From: Owenia fusiformis
Taxonomy: Eukaryota > Annelida > Polychaeta > Sabellida > Oweniidae
DNA: 64,000 nt
Direction: 5' to 3'
Assembly: GCA_903813345.2 (NCBI GenBank)
Contig: CAIIXF020000006.1
Location: 35,006,436 to 35,070,435, forward strand
The position numbers and the translations under genes were made by a program. Of this stretch, positions 10,541 to 23,600 are shown piece by piece; position 1 is the stretch's first letter, and the number at the start of each line of letters is the position of its first letter. The notes under the pieces are model-generated. The model was not told where the DNA came from. It ran no database searches and saw only the letters and a list, made by a program, of their open reading frames with translations.

Positions 10541-12308
10541 AAGTATGAGCCTCTTATGTGACTGACATGTTACGCCTATTTATATTCTGTTTAGGTTTTA
10601 TTTATCATCTCATATTTTTCAATCATGGGTGTACATGCACTTCTTAGTGTTGTGATAATTTACATGTCACATTTTGATTGAAATGTATATGTTGTACTCT
10701 TAGTCTCTAGGCTGGTTTTTGAAAAAATATATATTGAACGATTTTTTAAATAAATGTATATTTTGTCCAATATGATAGCCTAATGGAAGCAATTATAAAT
10801 AGAACAAGAGTTGCGGCACAGAATTCAGAATGAATGACTCCTGACTTTAATAAGACCTCCAAATGCAAATGGTTTGCTTATCATAGTAATATCAAAATAA
10901 ACTGACAAACCTTGGAACTATAATTTATCACAATTACTAACCAGACATGATATTGTGAATTTGCTTGGCGCTATATCATAAGCAACGGCAAATGGCTACA
11001 ACGCTATGTGAATCGCCCAACTTGGCATTATGATCAGCTTAACAAAGAACCTTAAATGCTCGCTGTTTGACGAGATCTTGTAAGTAGCCTACCTATGAAT
11101 TATCTAAAATCATGTCATTAGACTTTATTCTGTCCTTTGCCAAAGACTGCTTCATATCTTTCATCGATGTTGTCACTTTTAGAATTATTGTGCATAAAAA
11201 AATCAGTGAACAGGTTTTTCACGATGATGAATCATGATATTCTGTGTCGTGAGCAATGTGACAATATAACGATGACAACGATAAAATATGATACATTTAC
11301 ATTAATTGCATACATCTAAATATACATTAAATGCACAATATGTGTATGTTATTAATATGTTGTCAGTCACTTTGTGTGACACTATATTTATTGGATTACA
11401 TTAATAGCTATCAGCTATACAAAATGTTTTCCATACACATTATTTCATCTTATCATTGGTAAAAAGGGGAGGGTGCAGCATTGGGAGACATAAAATCATT
11501 TTTAAAATCTTCGTGAATTAATGAAATATCGATACAGTTCTTCAATAATCATTTATTTTCTTCGTCCGAAAGGAACTTTGTAATGATGCCCTAATAAAGG
11601 GGAGGGACCTATCAGATACTCAAAATTATTTTTTGACCCTCAAATGCAAAGACTGAGATTGTGATAGAAAGCAAAAATGACATTCCTCACTTTTGTAGTC
11701 ATGTGATTTATCTTAAATTTGGAACATTATAATATGTACATCATTACATAAAGTAGTCTGCTTTTTGAATTTTATATTATTTTTGTCAGATTTTATTTTT
11801 TGATGTGGTCACTATGTCAAATCAAGGAATTAGATCTCCCTCCTCTATCTTTTTCCCTACTGGATATACCATATGTAAGGGAGGCGGGGGGGGGGGTTAC
11901 AAATGACCTTGATATGAGACTGTAGTAAACAACTCAAACCTAAAATATTCCTTGCAACTTTAGCATATCCCTCATTTACCTTGGCTTTACAGATTTAACC
12001 GTCAATAAATCTTGGCTGAGTTTCTCCGATGTCTGAGTAAACAAGTTATAATAATGAATTTAATCCTACGCGTGTAATAAATGGCGAGTTTGACTGGGAG
12101 ATTTCTATTAGACTAGATTACATCAGGATAAAGGAAGTAATTTTGTAAAATATTAGTTCTCTTGACTTGTGTAATTTCATCCTCTTCTTAATACAAGAGA
12201 CCTCACTGACAGTTGTATCTAATTAGCTCTTTGTGAGGCCATAATAAAGTAAATTCATGGATGTTTTGTCCAGCATTATCGAGGTCTACTGGAGAAGATA
12301 TCTTAATA

Positions 12309-12700
12309 TGAGTCCCCAGAAGGAGATGCATGAGTCTCTTTATGAGATGCTTGCTGTCTCAGTCTCATGAAGGAGATGTATGATGTATGAATCTCTTAAG
12401 GAGATGCTTGTTGTCTGAAGTCTCCTGAAGGAGATGTATGAGTCTCTTTGGGAGATGCTTGCTGTCTGAGTCTCCCGAAGGAGATGTTTGAGTCTCTTTA
12501 GGAGATGCTTGGTGCATGAGTCTCCCGGAGGAGATGAATGACATATGAATCTCTTCAGGATATGCTTGGTGTATGAGTCTCCCGAAGGAGATGTATGATG
12601 TAAGAGTCTCTTTAGGAGATGCTTGTTGTCTGATCTTTTTAAGGAGATGCTTGGTTTATGAATCTCTTTTAGGAGACACTTGCTGTCTGAGTCTCTTGTT
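12309..12700. repeat. GGAGATG / GAGTCTC minisatellite
   Basis: About 390 bp of degenerate tandem units built from GAAGGAGATGTATGAGTCTC and GGAGATGCTTGGTGTATGAG alternating, roughly 45-55 bp per unit. Open frames across it are repeat artefacts. Confidence 0.8.
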
Positions 12701-13842
12701 TTACCAGACCCCCTCTTATATGTCATTTGTGAGGGATTTGGAGAGTTCAAGACAATTATATAAAGGGAGTATGTTATTGATATGGGACAACATAGGGGTT
12801 TTGAAAAATATTTGAGGTTGACAGAAATACATTTTGAAAAGGTTCACACAAATAATACATGTGCTAGGTTTGTACATTACCATTTTCCTGTTTGATAGAA
12901 AAATGAAAAATTGTGAATTCTTTAACGTGTAACAAAGAGAAAAGAATATTATTATCCTCAAGTGCATTTGTCAAATGATTAGAAAAATCAATCTCAATTT
13001 ATATCTGTTTGAGACGCACTGACCTTGTATTTATTTTTACTCAGTGATTTATCATGGCATTATTGAATGAATTGAACACCTCTTAGGTATCGCATTAGCT
13101 AAATGATAAGAGAACATGATTTTTAGCATTGAATTCTTTGATACGGTGATTTTTACCTGTACAGCTAGTTAAAACTCAATACTTGCTATTATAGCCATAC
13201 TGAGTTTTCCCTGTCCCCGTCATTCTGTTTCAGAATTTTCGTTACATTCGAGTCATAGAACATAGTACTAGAAAATTTTTATTCACGATTTGTTCACAGG
13301 TCTCTTATATTAACTGGCCATTGGAATATTTTTGGAATTTCATTTTCTTGTTTACTTTTGAGCTGTTCTTAATATATTCAGTTGTTATGCCCAAGTCATT
13401 GTGCAAAACATTACGCCCACGGTGTTTCTGTTTCTTCTTGTAAATTATGGCATTTCTCATTGGAAAACTGAATTAGCAATACTCTTTGTGTAAGGGGACC
13501 TGTTATGTTTGACAAGATGAAGTAGCAAACCATTGCCCCTGGGAAGTTATCAAGTTTTCCAATCAATCTTGCAAATGTTCAATTACTTCAACCAATTCTG
13601 GCTGGCATTCCTCAGACCTGCATAATAGACATCATTGGTTCAAGGGTATTTCACTTTCGATAGATGCTGTGGTAGCAGTGTAGCAGTTGTGGAATATGGA
13701 TAAATAGAGGCTAAAACGCTTCAAAATCTCTGTGAATTATGTTCTTTTTAATAGGATTTACATATTTCACTAGATTTCATTCTATTTGATGCATATTTGA
13801 ATTATGCACATATATTCTACGAGGGAGACTTATGTACTTATA

Positions 13843-14788
13843 CAGTGTGTCTCAAAAAAATGTTTCACTTACAAAAAGTTCAATATCTTTCATAATTTTA
13901 ACTTTTCCCCTAAAATGTACTTTGGATACCAAAAGACAAATCTTTTTCAAATAATTTGAAACCATCAGATTCAAAATCTGTCCTTGATTGGCTCCACAGG
14001 ACAGCTTTTAGTGTCCCATGGTAAAATCTGACTTGCACCAACTTCTAAGTGATTGAATGGACCAAATGACAAAAGAGGAACAGTTTCTTTAACATTTAAC
14101 TTTCTTCTGAGTAGAAGCTTGACCTTTAATTCAGTCATTCTGTAATTTTCCTATTTGTCTTACATATGATCATTGGGTCCATCCACATAAACATAAACAT
14201 GTGGTCCCCTCAACATGTTCTCCAAAGCAAATCTGAGGTACCCTTGCCCATGCGCACACGCATTGTAATATCACACTGATTCCATCAATTATTTTTGCTC
14301 AAGTTCATTTAGGTCAGTTTGTGATGCTGTAAAGCACTTTCAGAGGCCATTTAAAAAATCAAGGGTGTAAAGTGGGATGACCCTGGGGACCAATCCATTT
14401 TGTAATACAATGCTATCTTCTGATTTCCAAAGATTTCTACCAAACAATCTGCCACAGGCCTTTGCACCATCCTGTTGCCATCATACGTAACAAAATTGAA
14501 CACCCTGACAATGAAATCTTGTATTTCTATCCAGGAAAGAAACAACTGAATCATTAATCATATCAAGATATCACTGTCCACAGCATTCCCACCAAAAAAG
14601 AATTGATCACCACATATCCAACCACTGAGAAGTTGGCGCAAATCAGATTTCACATGCGTCTATAAAATCTGCTAATCATGGACAGATTTTGAATCTGATC
14701 TGATCTAAGTACATTTTAGGGGAAAAGTCAAGATCATGAAAGATATTGAACTTTTTGTAAGTGTAGCATTTTTTTTTGAGACACACTG
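13843..14788 (-). mobile_element. Mariner-like element with decayed transposase
   Basis: Termini CAGTGTGTCTCAAAAAAA and its inverse are followed by about 75 bp of inverted repeat (ACTTACAAAAAGTTCAATAT and its mate near 14740). On the minus strand near 14350-14430 a fragment reads FGNQ, then DWSPGSSHFTPLIF, resembling the mariner/Tc1 block WPPRSPDLTPxDFFLWG. Several stops break the frame, so it is defective. Flanks are TA and CA, consistent with a worn TA duplication. Confidence 0.65.
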
Positions 14789-15181
14789 CATATTCACTTT
14801 TATATAATTTCTCAAGTTCTCAAGTAGGATCAGACTAAATCCCCATTGATACTATGTTAAAAATTCCTTGAAAGTTGATTAAACAACAGATTACATATGC
14901 CAATTTTATTTACAATTATCCATTTATAAATATTTGATTAAAAAAATTTAGTAACTAGTCAATTTTTAGCTTAATCCATAATCTGGTCCAACCCAAACTT
15001 ATACTGCCATTTATTCTATCTGAATAACAGGTACGCCATTCCTTTATTGAAAATGATGTATATTTCCTATGCATTAGTCCCCCTTGGCTCATACCGCTGA
15101 TTCCACAATGCAGGCGACTGAACAGTCAAGAATGAAGATGGGATTCAATTTCCCTGTGCTTTCTTGGGTTAAATGCAAATG

Positions 15182-15379
15182 CAGTGTTCTCCGCAGGATT
15201 TTTTCTCAAGTGGGTACAAAATAATCATTTGCACAATTCAGACCAAAATTGGTCAAAATATGCCTATTTTTTCATGATTTCCAAGTGGGTGAAAATGGAT
15301 TCCCAGGTGGGTGCAACCCTATTATCAAAATCTCAGGTGGGTCCTGTGCTCACTTGCTTTAATGCTGGGAAAATCACTG
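15182..15379 (+). mobile_element. TIR element, CAGTGATCTCC / AAGTGGGTGCAAA family (copy 1)
   Basis: Starts CAGTGTTCTCCGCAGGATTT and ends TGCTGGGAAAATCACTG, flanked by AAATG and AAATA (4 of 5 bases). It carries the family's internal direct motifs CAAGTGGGTACAAAA and CAGGTGGGTGCAA. Other copies: 42116-42321, 50692-50897 (minus), 53785-53960 (minus, worn) and about 33062-33215 (minus, worn). Confidence 0.75.
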
Positions 15380-17177
15380 AAATAGTTAGATGAGGGATGT
15401 GGTGTTATTCTTGACACAATGATTCTTTGTTTGTTTTTAATTTGGTGCCCTCTTTAATTTTTTTAATTTGGTTTGTTGTATGGCAAGAAAATGTAAAGGA
15501 CCACTACAATATAACGAATTAGCAATTTCAAATGTTAGAATATAACAAAACCAACTGTATGCATATTTCTTACATTTTTATTTAGTTTTAACATATACTG
15601 ATTTCCAAAAAACAACAACATTTTTCACTCATAAATTAAATCTTTATAATCTGACAACCACCACTCAATTATATTGTGACATCCATGGGAGGGGATTAAG
15701 AAAGTATATGGTTTACATCATGTGCTCACTATAATCGTCTTACATCTGGGCATTACAACAGAGGCTACTAAAATCTATTGAATACTGCCCATGAATTCTA
15801 TACATGTTAAAGATGTTTCTATACATATTAAAGACAAGAGACTACTATTAGTCTAATATGCATGGGTGCTAAGAAAACCTCAACATACCACTGACTTGCA
15901 AACACACACAACCCCTTGCCTTAGCTAGGATACTAAACAAACTGTATCATGAGATATGGTAAGTTTCCGTGACGAATGTCTATTTATTTTCCATTATCAT
16001 AACTTATAATACTATGGATCTATAGGATGTATTAAGAATCCAGGACTGCTTATTTAAGGCTAGAGCACAAAAACAATGTTTAACATCCCCTTATCCAGAT
16101 CAAAGAAATACTGTATTTCATATATTTAATACTATCCTGGAGGCATTTTTGAAAAATAACCATAGTTAAACTATTTTGAGAGAAATAATGTTACATACAA
16201 ATGATACATGATCGTCCAAACGAGTTTTTAGTATATAAGAATAAAATAATTTTAAACAAAGTATTATTAACCCCAGCCTTTAAGAAGTACATAAGACCAG
16301 CCATTCAATAAATAAATGATATAGAAATTCCCCATAGCCACAACAATCAATAATGTTACTGCACAAATGCCTGTTATTTAATCGACTATACCAATATGAC
16401 ATTGAAATCATTTCATAGATCCCGAAACAAGAATTAGACTTTCAGAAAATAAATGTCTGATAACAAGATAACTAAATTATAAATAACTCCCTTCTTGTTT
16501 TGTCATAACAACTATTATATTGAAGTGTTATGATAACAATCCCGCTGTAAATCAATATTCTAGTTTCGTAGGGAATACGTCAATTTATAAGGATTTATGA
16601 TAAGAAAAACAAATGTTTATGTTTTTTCCTTTTATAACATAAATTATGATAAATTGATTTGTGTTTCATTTCGTGGAATGTTTTATTTGGTATCACGTAC
16701 CAGGTTAAAATGGTAAAATATCATTTTTGCGAGAAAATGGATATTCTATTAATGAGTCTTGTATTTTTCTATTCTACAAATGCTTTTAAACAAGTCAATT
16801 TTCAATATTTATTTAGAGTGTACATTGACTGAAATGTCTTCCTCGAATTTTGTTGAAAATTGTTGATTTATGCCAAGCAAATGAAATGACCCATTGCCCC
16901 TCTTTCTAACCATAACTATCATATTACTTGTTTTCTTATTGTAAATCAATATAATTTCCATTTCCTAGTTGTGTCATCTTTGAAACAATACCTTATGCTG
17001 AAATCCACAATTTAGCTGAATTTCTGACAATATAAACATGATTTTCCAATTTTGTTTATAATTCAATACAGCAAAATCAGATAATATAACAACTATAACA
17101 TACATTCTTTTCACTTTCTTCAACATTTACTTACATCGGAAGCATTTTGTTACTCGAACAGCAGTCTCAAATCTCAG

Positions 17178-17360
17178 GCCCGTAGCCATGAGGAGGGTTC
17201 GAATGACACCTGGCCAAAAATTCTTTCAAAATCATGCAGTTTTTCACCATTCTGAGCACGTTTCAATTGATTTTGAGCCAAAGTTGTCAATTGTGAACCT
17301 CCCCTGGAATTTTTTTGAAAAGTGACCCCCCTGGCAAAAGCTGTTTATGGGCCTGGATCT
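17178..17360. repeat. Dispersed repeat, GGCCCGTAGCCA family
   Basis: GGCCCGTAGCCATGAGGAGG, then GGCCAAAAATTCTTTCAAAA, and ends GGCAAAAGCTGTTTATGGGC. Ends are partly inverted. Clear relatives are 27824-27965 and 53460-53626; partial pieces occur near 5878-5960 and 23489-23560. No target duplication or coding sequence could be assigned. Confidence 0.6.
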
Positions 17361-17689
17361 CAAAATGTCCTTTAAACACTACATCTCTAGCTCACAGTTA
17401 TATTTCAATTTAAGTACATCTTATACATCTTCCCCCAAAGCCACTTGTTTGAAATACATTGCCCTGTGTGTGTGTTACTTAAAGCCTCATTCATAAAACA
17501 CCGATGACACCAAAACAATATTCAAGAATTTGAGATCTGATAATGTACAAGCTTAAAGATGATATTAATATGTACTTGCAATTTTTTCTATTCTATGATT
17601 ATAACCTTTTTAATTTTTCTTTCATTATTACTATTTTTTTAATTACGGCTGCACCATAAATTAACAATGTGACCAAATCATAAGAGTAT

Positions 17690-17815
17690 TATGAGGTTAT
17701 ATAATGATTGATTCTGTATATCGTGTTTATTCACAAGTGACTGAAGGGAACGAGTGAATATATCATATACTCACGAGAGTATAATGATATACAGAATCAA
17801 CCATTATATGATCTT
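17690..17815. repeat. Imperfect hairpin
   Basis: GGTTATATAATGATTGATTC and TGTATATC on the left pair with GATATACAGAATCAACCATT and ATATGATC on the right around an 80-bp centre. It may be a small TIR element. Next to it (17830-17935) a short degenerate repeat TTGTATACGCT is seen. Confidence 0.5.
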
Positions 17816-18741
17816 ATTATCCCACGCTAAACTGAGCAGTTGTATATCAAGTCGAAGCGTTGTATACGCTGCCCAGGACTTGTATACGCTATCTAGGAGT
17901 TGTATATCGTTCTCGGGAGCTGTATACGATGAGTGTTGGTTTTATATTGCAGTTATACAATGCTATTATACAATCATATAAAGCACTTAGGGTGGGATAA
18001 TTACATAATATCCGTTCAATGCCTAGTAAAAGACTACAATGTAGGTTAGATATATATATTTGTATGTGCAAATATTATGTAACACAATGCTATGTACACT
18101 AAATGAGCAGAGAGTGAGGTGTCCTATTGTTATAAGCTCTAATAATATAAAGTGAGGAGAAATGCAGATCTAGTGGAATATACATACATGTACAACACAT
18201 GTACATTTACATGATAAATGTACATGATAGATGTACATGATAAAGTGATACCATAGATATATGTTTAATAATATGTGTAAATAGAAGCATATCTACAAGT
18301 GTATATACAATGTATACATGTTATAGAGGGGTAAATAAAAGCAATATCTACTATTTCATACTATAAATTGGTTTATTTTGGTGGAATTTACTCCAGGGAA
18401 TTTGCCACATTCAGAACATTCGTGGCTTTTCGATTTGGCAAAATGACATGATAAACGAATAACAGACAAACATCTAATTTAGTGATCTAATGTACAGAAT
18501 ATGTTAATCACTAAAGTAAAGCAATTTACAGTATATAGTAGGTGTAGATCAAAGCAGTGTAAAAGCACATAACAGTGTAAAGGAAAGAAAACATTTCTTA
18601 ATAAGTTAAAATATACAGTTTGATGCACAACCTCATGAATGGAAAATCAGTAATTGTCCAAAGTATACCAATGGAAAAAATCACAATTCTTGAGGTTGTG
18701 TGTTAGACTGAATACAGTACATAGTAATAGATGTAAATGTA

Positions 18742-18955
18742 CACTCCCCTCCATAAGTTCGACAACTTGAAATTTTCATTAGAGCATATCAAAACTTGTC
18801 AGTGTGTGAATCTAATTCTGTCCTAATTAAACGTAGGTACAATAATTTCAGAGATCTATGACAATTTTGATAATCCTTTTAAATCACCAAACATAAGCCG
18901 CCTTTGATAAAGGGTAAAGGGCATTAACCAGTTGCCAAACTTATGGAGGGGAGTG
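18742..18955. mobile_element. 214-bp Tc1/mariner-type MITE
   Basis: Termini CACTCCCCTCCATAAGTT and the inverse AACTTATGGAGGGGAGTG are perfect over 18 bp and extend with mismatches (CGACAACTT / AGTTGCCA). TA flanks both sides (18740-18741 and 18956-18957). No coding sequence. Confidence 0.8.
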
Positions 18956-20692
18956 TATGTTGAAGTGTAAAGCTCATAATAATATGAGTATATGAACAAG
19001 TTGGAGGTGTCCACTTTTGATGTGGTTCATACTTAAATTATCATCAAAAGTAAATCAAACCAATAATCATTTCAACCATAAGTTTCAACCATATCAAAAA
19101 TAGACCCAAGAGATTTTGTGAAGTTCTAGATCTAAGCAGTGCTACAATACAACAGTCTGATGCAAAGTTCCCAACAAAAGCATTAAGCATATAATAGGAG
19201 CAATCTTCTATTTGTTTCTCGGGACTAGGCGCTAGACTGATTGATGTTGAAACGAGAGAAAATGGACTTATATGTATATAATTATGAAATATTAACAGTG
19301 AACGATACAACAATCTGTACAAGTGATTTGTAATCCTCAATACAAGACTACTTTAGAACTAAGTAAAACCTCATTAAACACACGGGTAATTTATAATAAC
19401 ATGATTGATAGATAAATACCGCATCGTTTGATGACAGAATGGCAACACCATTTGGCAATGTGTGGCACAACAACCTAATAACAATATTATAATAACAATA
19501 ACTACATGCACTAGGTGGATATGATAACATAGAAAGATATATGCTTTCATACACGAGGAAGTGAAATATTTTATAGTAAATGATACAACAATGATGTTGC
19601 TATGGCAACATGCTATGGTAACTATGCATTAATTGAAACATGATTCATGACATATTCAAAAAATAGCCTCCGTCTTTTTTGCCAAAAATGATAAATTACA
19701 AATTCACATATATTGAATGTTTTACTTCGAATCCTCAGATGATGATGATAATTTTTCAACATCTAGATTTAACTATAGACTTCGTGATACTCAATTGTAT
19801 AAAAAATATTCCTATGTATTTTGCTGCTATGTTAGAACAGGATGAATCTAAGAGATAATTGGATGCTTGGCAGGTGCTGGTTACCATAGAAACACAAATA
19901 CACCTTGAGGTAAATTACATCTAAAGAAGTGCAACAATTCCTTTCATCATCTCATAATTGAATAATTATTTAAAGGTAGAATCCATAAAAGAACATCGTA
20001 AAAATTCTATGTACAGTACAGTAATATCCACATTGTAGAAAAATGAACACAAGGTGTAAAGTCTGTTATTTAAATAAGCCTCTAAGAATCCAAAATTGAG
20101 AATTGTTTTTAAAGAGTTGGTATCTCAATCTACCTTTAAATAATTGCTACAACTACATGTACCTTATCATTCTTGGTCAAATCACCACCTGTCTTCAAAA
20201 CATGACTAAGACAGTGGTAATTATGTGGTAATCAAAAATAATTACCACTTTTTAATTGTCTACTAACTGTCCATTGAAAATGAGTTAATATTTATCAACA
20301 TTGCCATGACAATAGCATAATACACACTAACATTGGGAGACCATTTGGCCAAACAACTGTTTTTCTGTCATAAAGCTTCCTTAGGAATATGTGTACTATT
20401 AAAGCTGAATATAGGTGTAAATATTTACAGAACTAAATAGAAGCATCGATTCGTCATCCTCAAAAAGAGGCTTGCATTGATAAATTATAAAGTGAAGTAT
20501 CAACTTCTTTTCCCGTACCATCCAAGTGGCCCCGCCACTCGTCTGATTGATTGACTGCTTTTTCTTTGATGTGCGCTGATTCAGTTTCAATTTCTTCATT
20601 AAATACTGTCATTTTACGAAATCCAAAACAACGGTGACTTAGTAATCACAACAGTTGTATTGTAGAGTACTGTTTGTTGAAGTCTTGTTAAG

Positions 20693-23600
20693 TTACAATT
20701 TTTTACTTTTCTCCAGAACGATGTCAACTTGACTGTCAATTACAGAGAGCGAAATCATCATTTGTGCGGCATAGTATGTCATCATGATGAATGTGTGTGC
20801 AAATGGCACAGAGAATCTAAACCTGTCCATAGCTATGGTGAGGTCAGACACCATGAACAGAAGAGCACCCATACATCCGCATAATTTCGTCCAAGTCCAA
20901 AGATCGTCATTCCAAGTCCAATCGTCTTCGAAGAACTGTACCCTCGCGATAGCCCTCCATGCCATGAACATGATAAGAGCTGTGTACATAGCAACGAAAT
21001 ACACCATCGGGCCTTCAAGTCCTGGCACTAAATACAGGTACGTGATTGCTCCAACGGTGAAGCATACAGCCCCGGAGATGTGTTTCAGAGGCAGCAACCC
21101 AAAAGCTCTAGCGTAGAATGCTTGGGCAATCGCGAAGGATGCGATCCCATGGAGGAAATAATTTGCTTTCCATACCAGACAGATATCTCCGATCATTGAA
21201 AAAATGAGTCCAAGTAACACGCGTCGTGAATACACATAGACCTCATCCAGGTTCATGCCGTGTAGCAACACAAATACAATCAGCGACAGAATTGGGAGAA
21301 TCTTAATGACACAACAGAACAGTGTTGACGTGTCAGAAGTCGGGAAGAGCACGAAAAATATAGCCACTGTCTTGAAGAATGGCACCAGCTTCGGTCCAAC
21401 ACTCTTCAACTGAAAGAACAAAAAAAAAACTTTTAGTATTATTTTAATTTTACAACATTTTCAATGATGCAAGTTAGGGTCTTTTATGTGACAATAATTT
21501 TGTGAACTGAAGTGAAGAACTAAAAAAGACACACTTTAAAAAATATATAATACAGGTTCCAGAACATATGGCTTCTTAGCAAGAGATTTTAGGTAAAATT
21601 GTGGCCAAGAAAATGTCACTTCCAAAAATTTATTTAACTGTTATTAGTGCACTTAAGAGTTCAGACCCTCAATGTCACTATATGTCTGCTAAAAAATACA
21701 AATTCCAGAGAACACAGACATGTGTCTAAACTCATATTTTGCTAAAAGAGGAAACATTTGATACCCCATTCTATAACCAGCCAATTCCTAAAACAGTGCT
21801 ACCTGTCATTATCAATAAATCATATCTATTTTAGAGGCTACACTTGAAACTATACTTGAAATAGCATTTGTTTATCTAAAGTGATAACACAGTTTTTCAA
21901 TCTAAAAACAGAAGTACCACAGATCATTTAATTGATCGCTTAGATTTTTTTGTATCACATGACTAAAGTGAATTATAATGGTAGCCCAGTTAGTAAACGT
22001 GCCAATTTTTATTTTGTTTTATATTTTCTTAATTTTATGAGTCGCCCTTAAGAAAAAAGCCATGGTAACCATGGTATTCCATGGTACGCCCATGGTAATC
22101 CATGATAATTCATGGCTTTTCATGGTACTTTCCATGGAAATTCATGGACACCCATGGTAATCTTCCATGGATATTTATCATGATTTTCCATGGTAATTAG
22201 TGGTTTGGTAGTTGTTTTTTCATGGATGTGTCATGGTTTTTACCAGGACACACAGAGATCCAAGTTGGTTATTTTAGGTTTAGCAGGAACATGTTAAACT
22301 CAGCTTCCTTACAAATATGTAAAAATTATGTAACTTTTCTAAAAAGAAATATGATAATGCAGTTAATGCAGCACTGAGTAGGCCACAAGATTTCAAAGAT
22401 AAATATGTATAGGGCTTTTGCGTAGATCAAGACTAGATACAGAGATTCCTTATTTTTTAGGCCAAACACTTCTAGTCTTTTGGAAAGATTAAGTCAAACT
22501 AGCCCTACCTCTGTTTTGTTTTCTTATTGTTTCTTTAATATTCAGTTATGAAAATTAAAATTAAATAATTTCAAAAATAAATAACTCTTTTCCTTAAATT
22601 ACATGTCTTACATTTTAGAATGCAATAAAAACCATGGTTTCTTTCTTTGAAGTTGAGGATACTGCAATCAAAAGCCATGGAAGTCGGTTGATTGCAATCG
22701 AAAGCCATGCTTTTCCATGGTTATTTCTTTGATGTTTTGGAAAGTGCAATCAAAAGCCATGTTTTTCCATCGATATTTCTTTGATGTTTTGGAAAGTGCA
22801 ATCAAAAGCCATGGTTTTCCATGGTCATTCTTTTGATCTTTTGAAAAATCCATGGTTTTCCATGACTATTTGTTTGGTCTTTTTGGATGCAGAAAAAAGA
22901 ATAATGTATAATGAACATTGAACTTTTCCAAATAAAGTCTCATTTGACCTTCATGAGCACATTGTCTGAAAAATCCATATACTTTTTAGAATTTTGACTT
23001 GAAATTAAGGTGGGGGATTAAACACAAGCCTATGACTGCCAACTGAAATATAATGCCTAAGTGATCAAAAATCTATTTGTCTATGTACTAAGGTTACTAT
23101 AATTATGTAATCTATTTAAAAAGAAGTCATAATCATTTGCATAATTTTTAAATATTTGGTTGTCATTGTTCTATGTTAATTAGGTTTCTTAACTCTCAAA
23201 TTAGTGTTAAAATTTCTCTTTGCAACAGATTATATAGTTCATTTGTATAATTCTAAAATACATGTATTATGATCTTAATTGTTATTATTTATGATGAGTG
23301 CTTCCTCTTCAGGAATAATTATAATTGTCTGTGAGTGTAGACAGTGCAAGTCAAAAACTCATTGTTGATCAAATAAAACCAAATAGGATTAAAAACTCCA
23401 AGTAAACATGTCTAGATTATGAAAACATCTTTATCATAGAACTAAACATATATCTAGATTATGAAAATAAGGTGCATGGTTGTATTTCAGGCCCATAGTT
23501 AGCTTTTGCCAAGGGGGTTGACTTTCTCAAAAAATTGATGGGGACATCATATTCTTCTCTCTATGATTAGTCTCAATCCAGTTTGGATTCATTCATTAAA

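Larger units (their letters stand above)
9813..20692. other. Gene-poor intergenic stretch between TAF11 and TMEM86
   Basis: No conserved coding sequence was recognised on either strand over almost 11 kb. It holds the TAF11 3' UTR, small TIR elements at 10398-10540, 13843-14788, 15182-15379 and 18742-18955, a minisatellite at 12309-12700, a GTAGCC-type dispersed repeat at 17178-17360, a hairpin region at 17690-17815, and AT-rich unique-looking sequence. The TMEM86 3' UTR must lie at its right end. Confidence 0.7.

Noticed and set aside
12340-12750. 136-residue open frame, minus strand
   Set aside because: Encoded by the GAGTCTC minisatellite; low-complexity repeats only.
20784-21116. 110-residue open frame on the plus strand
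   Set aside because: Antisense shadow of the TMEM86 exon.
22668-22853. 61-residue open frame in the CCATGG element
   Set aside because: Follows the internal repeat of about 60 bp; no transposase motif.
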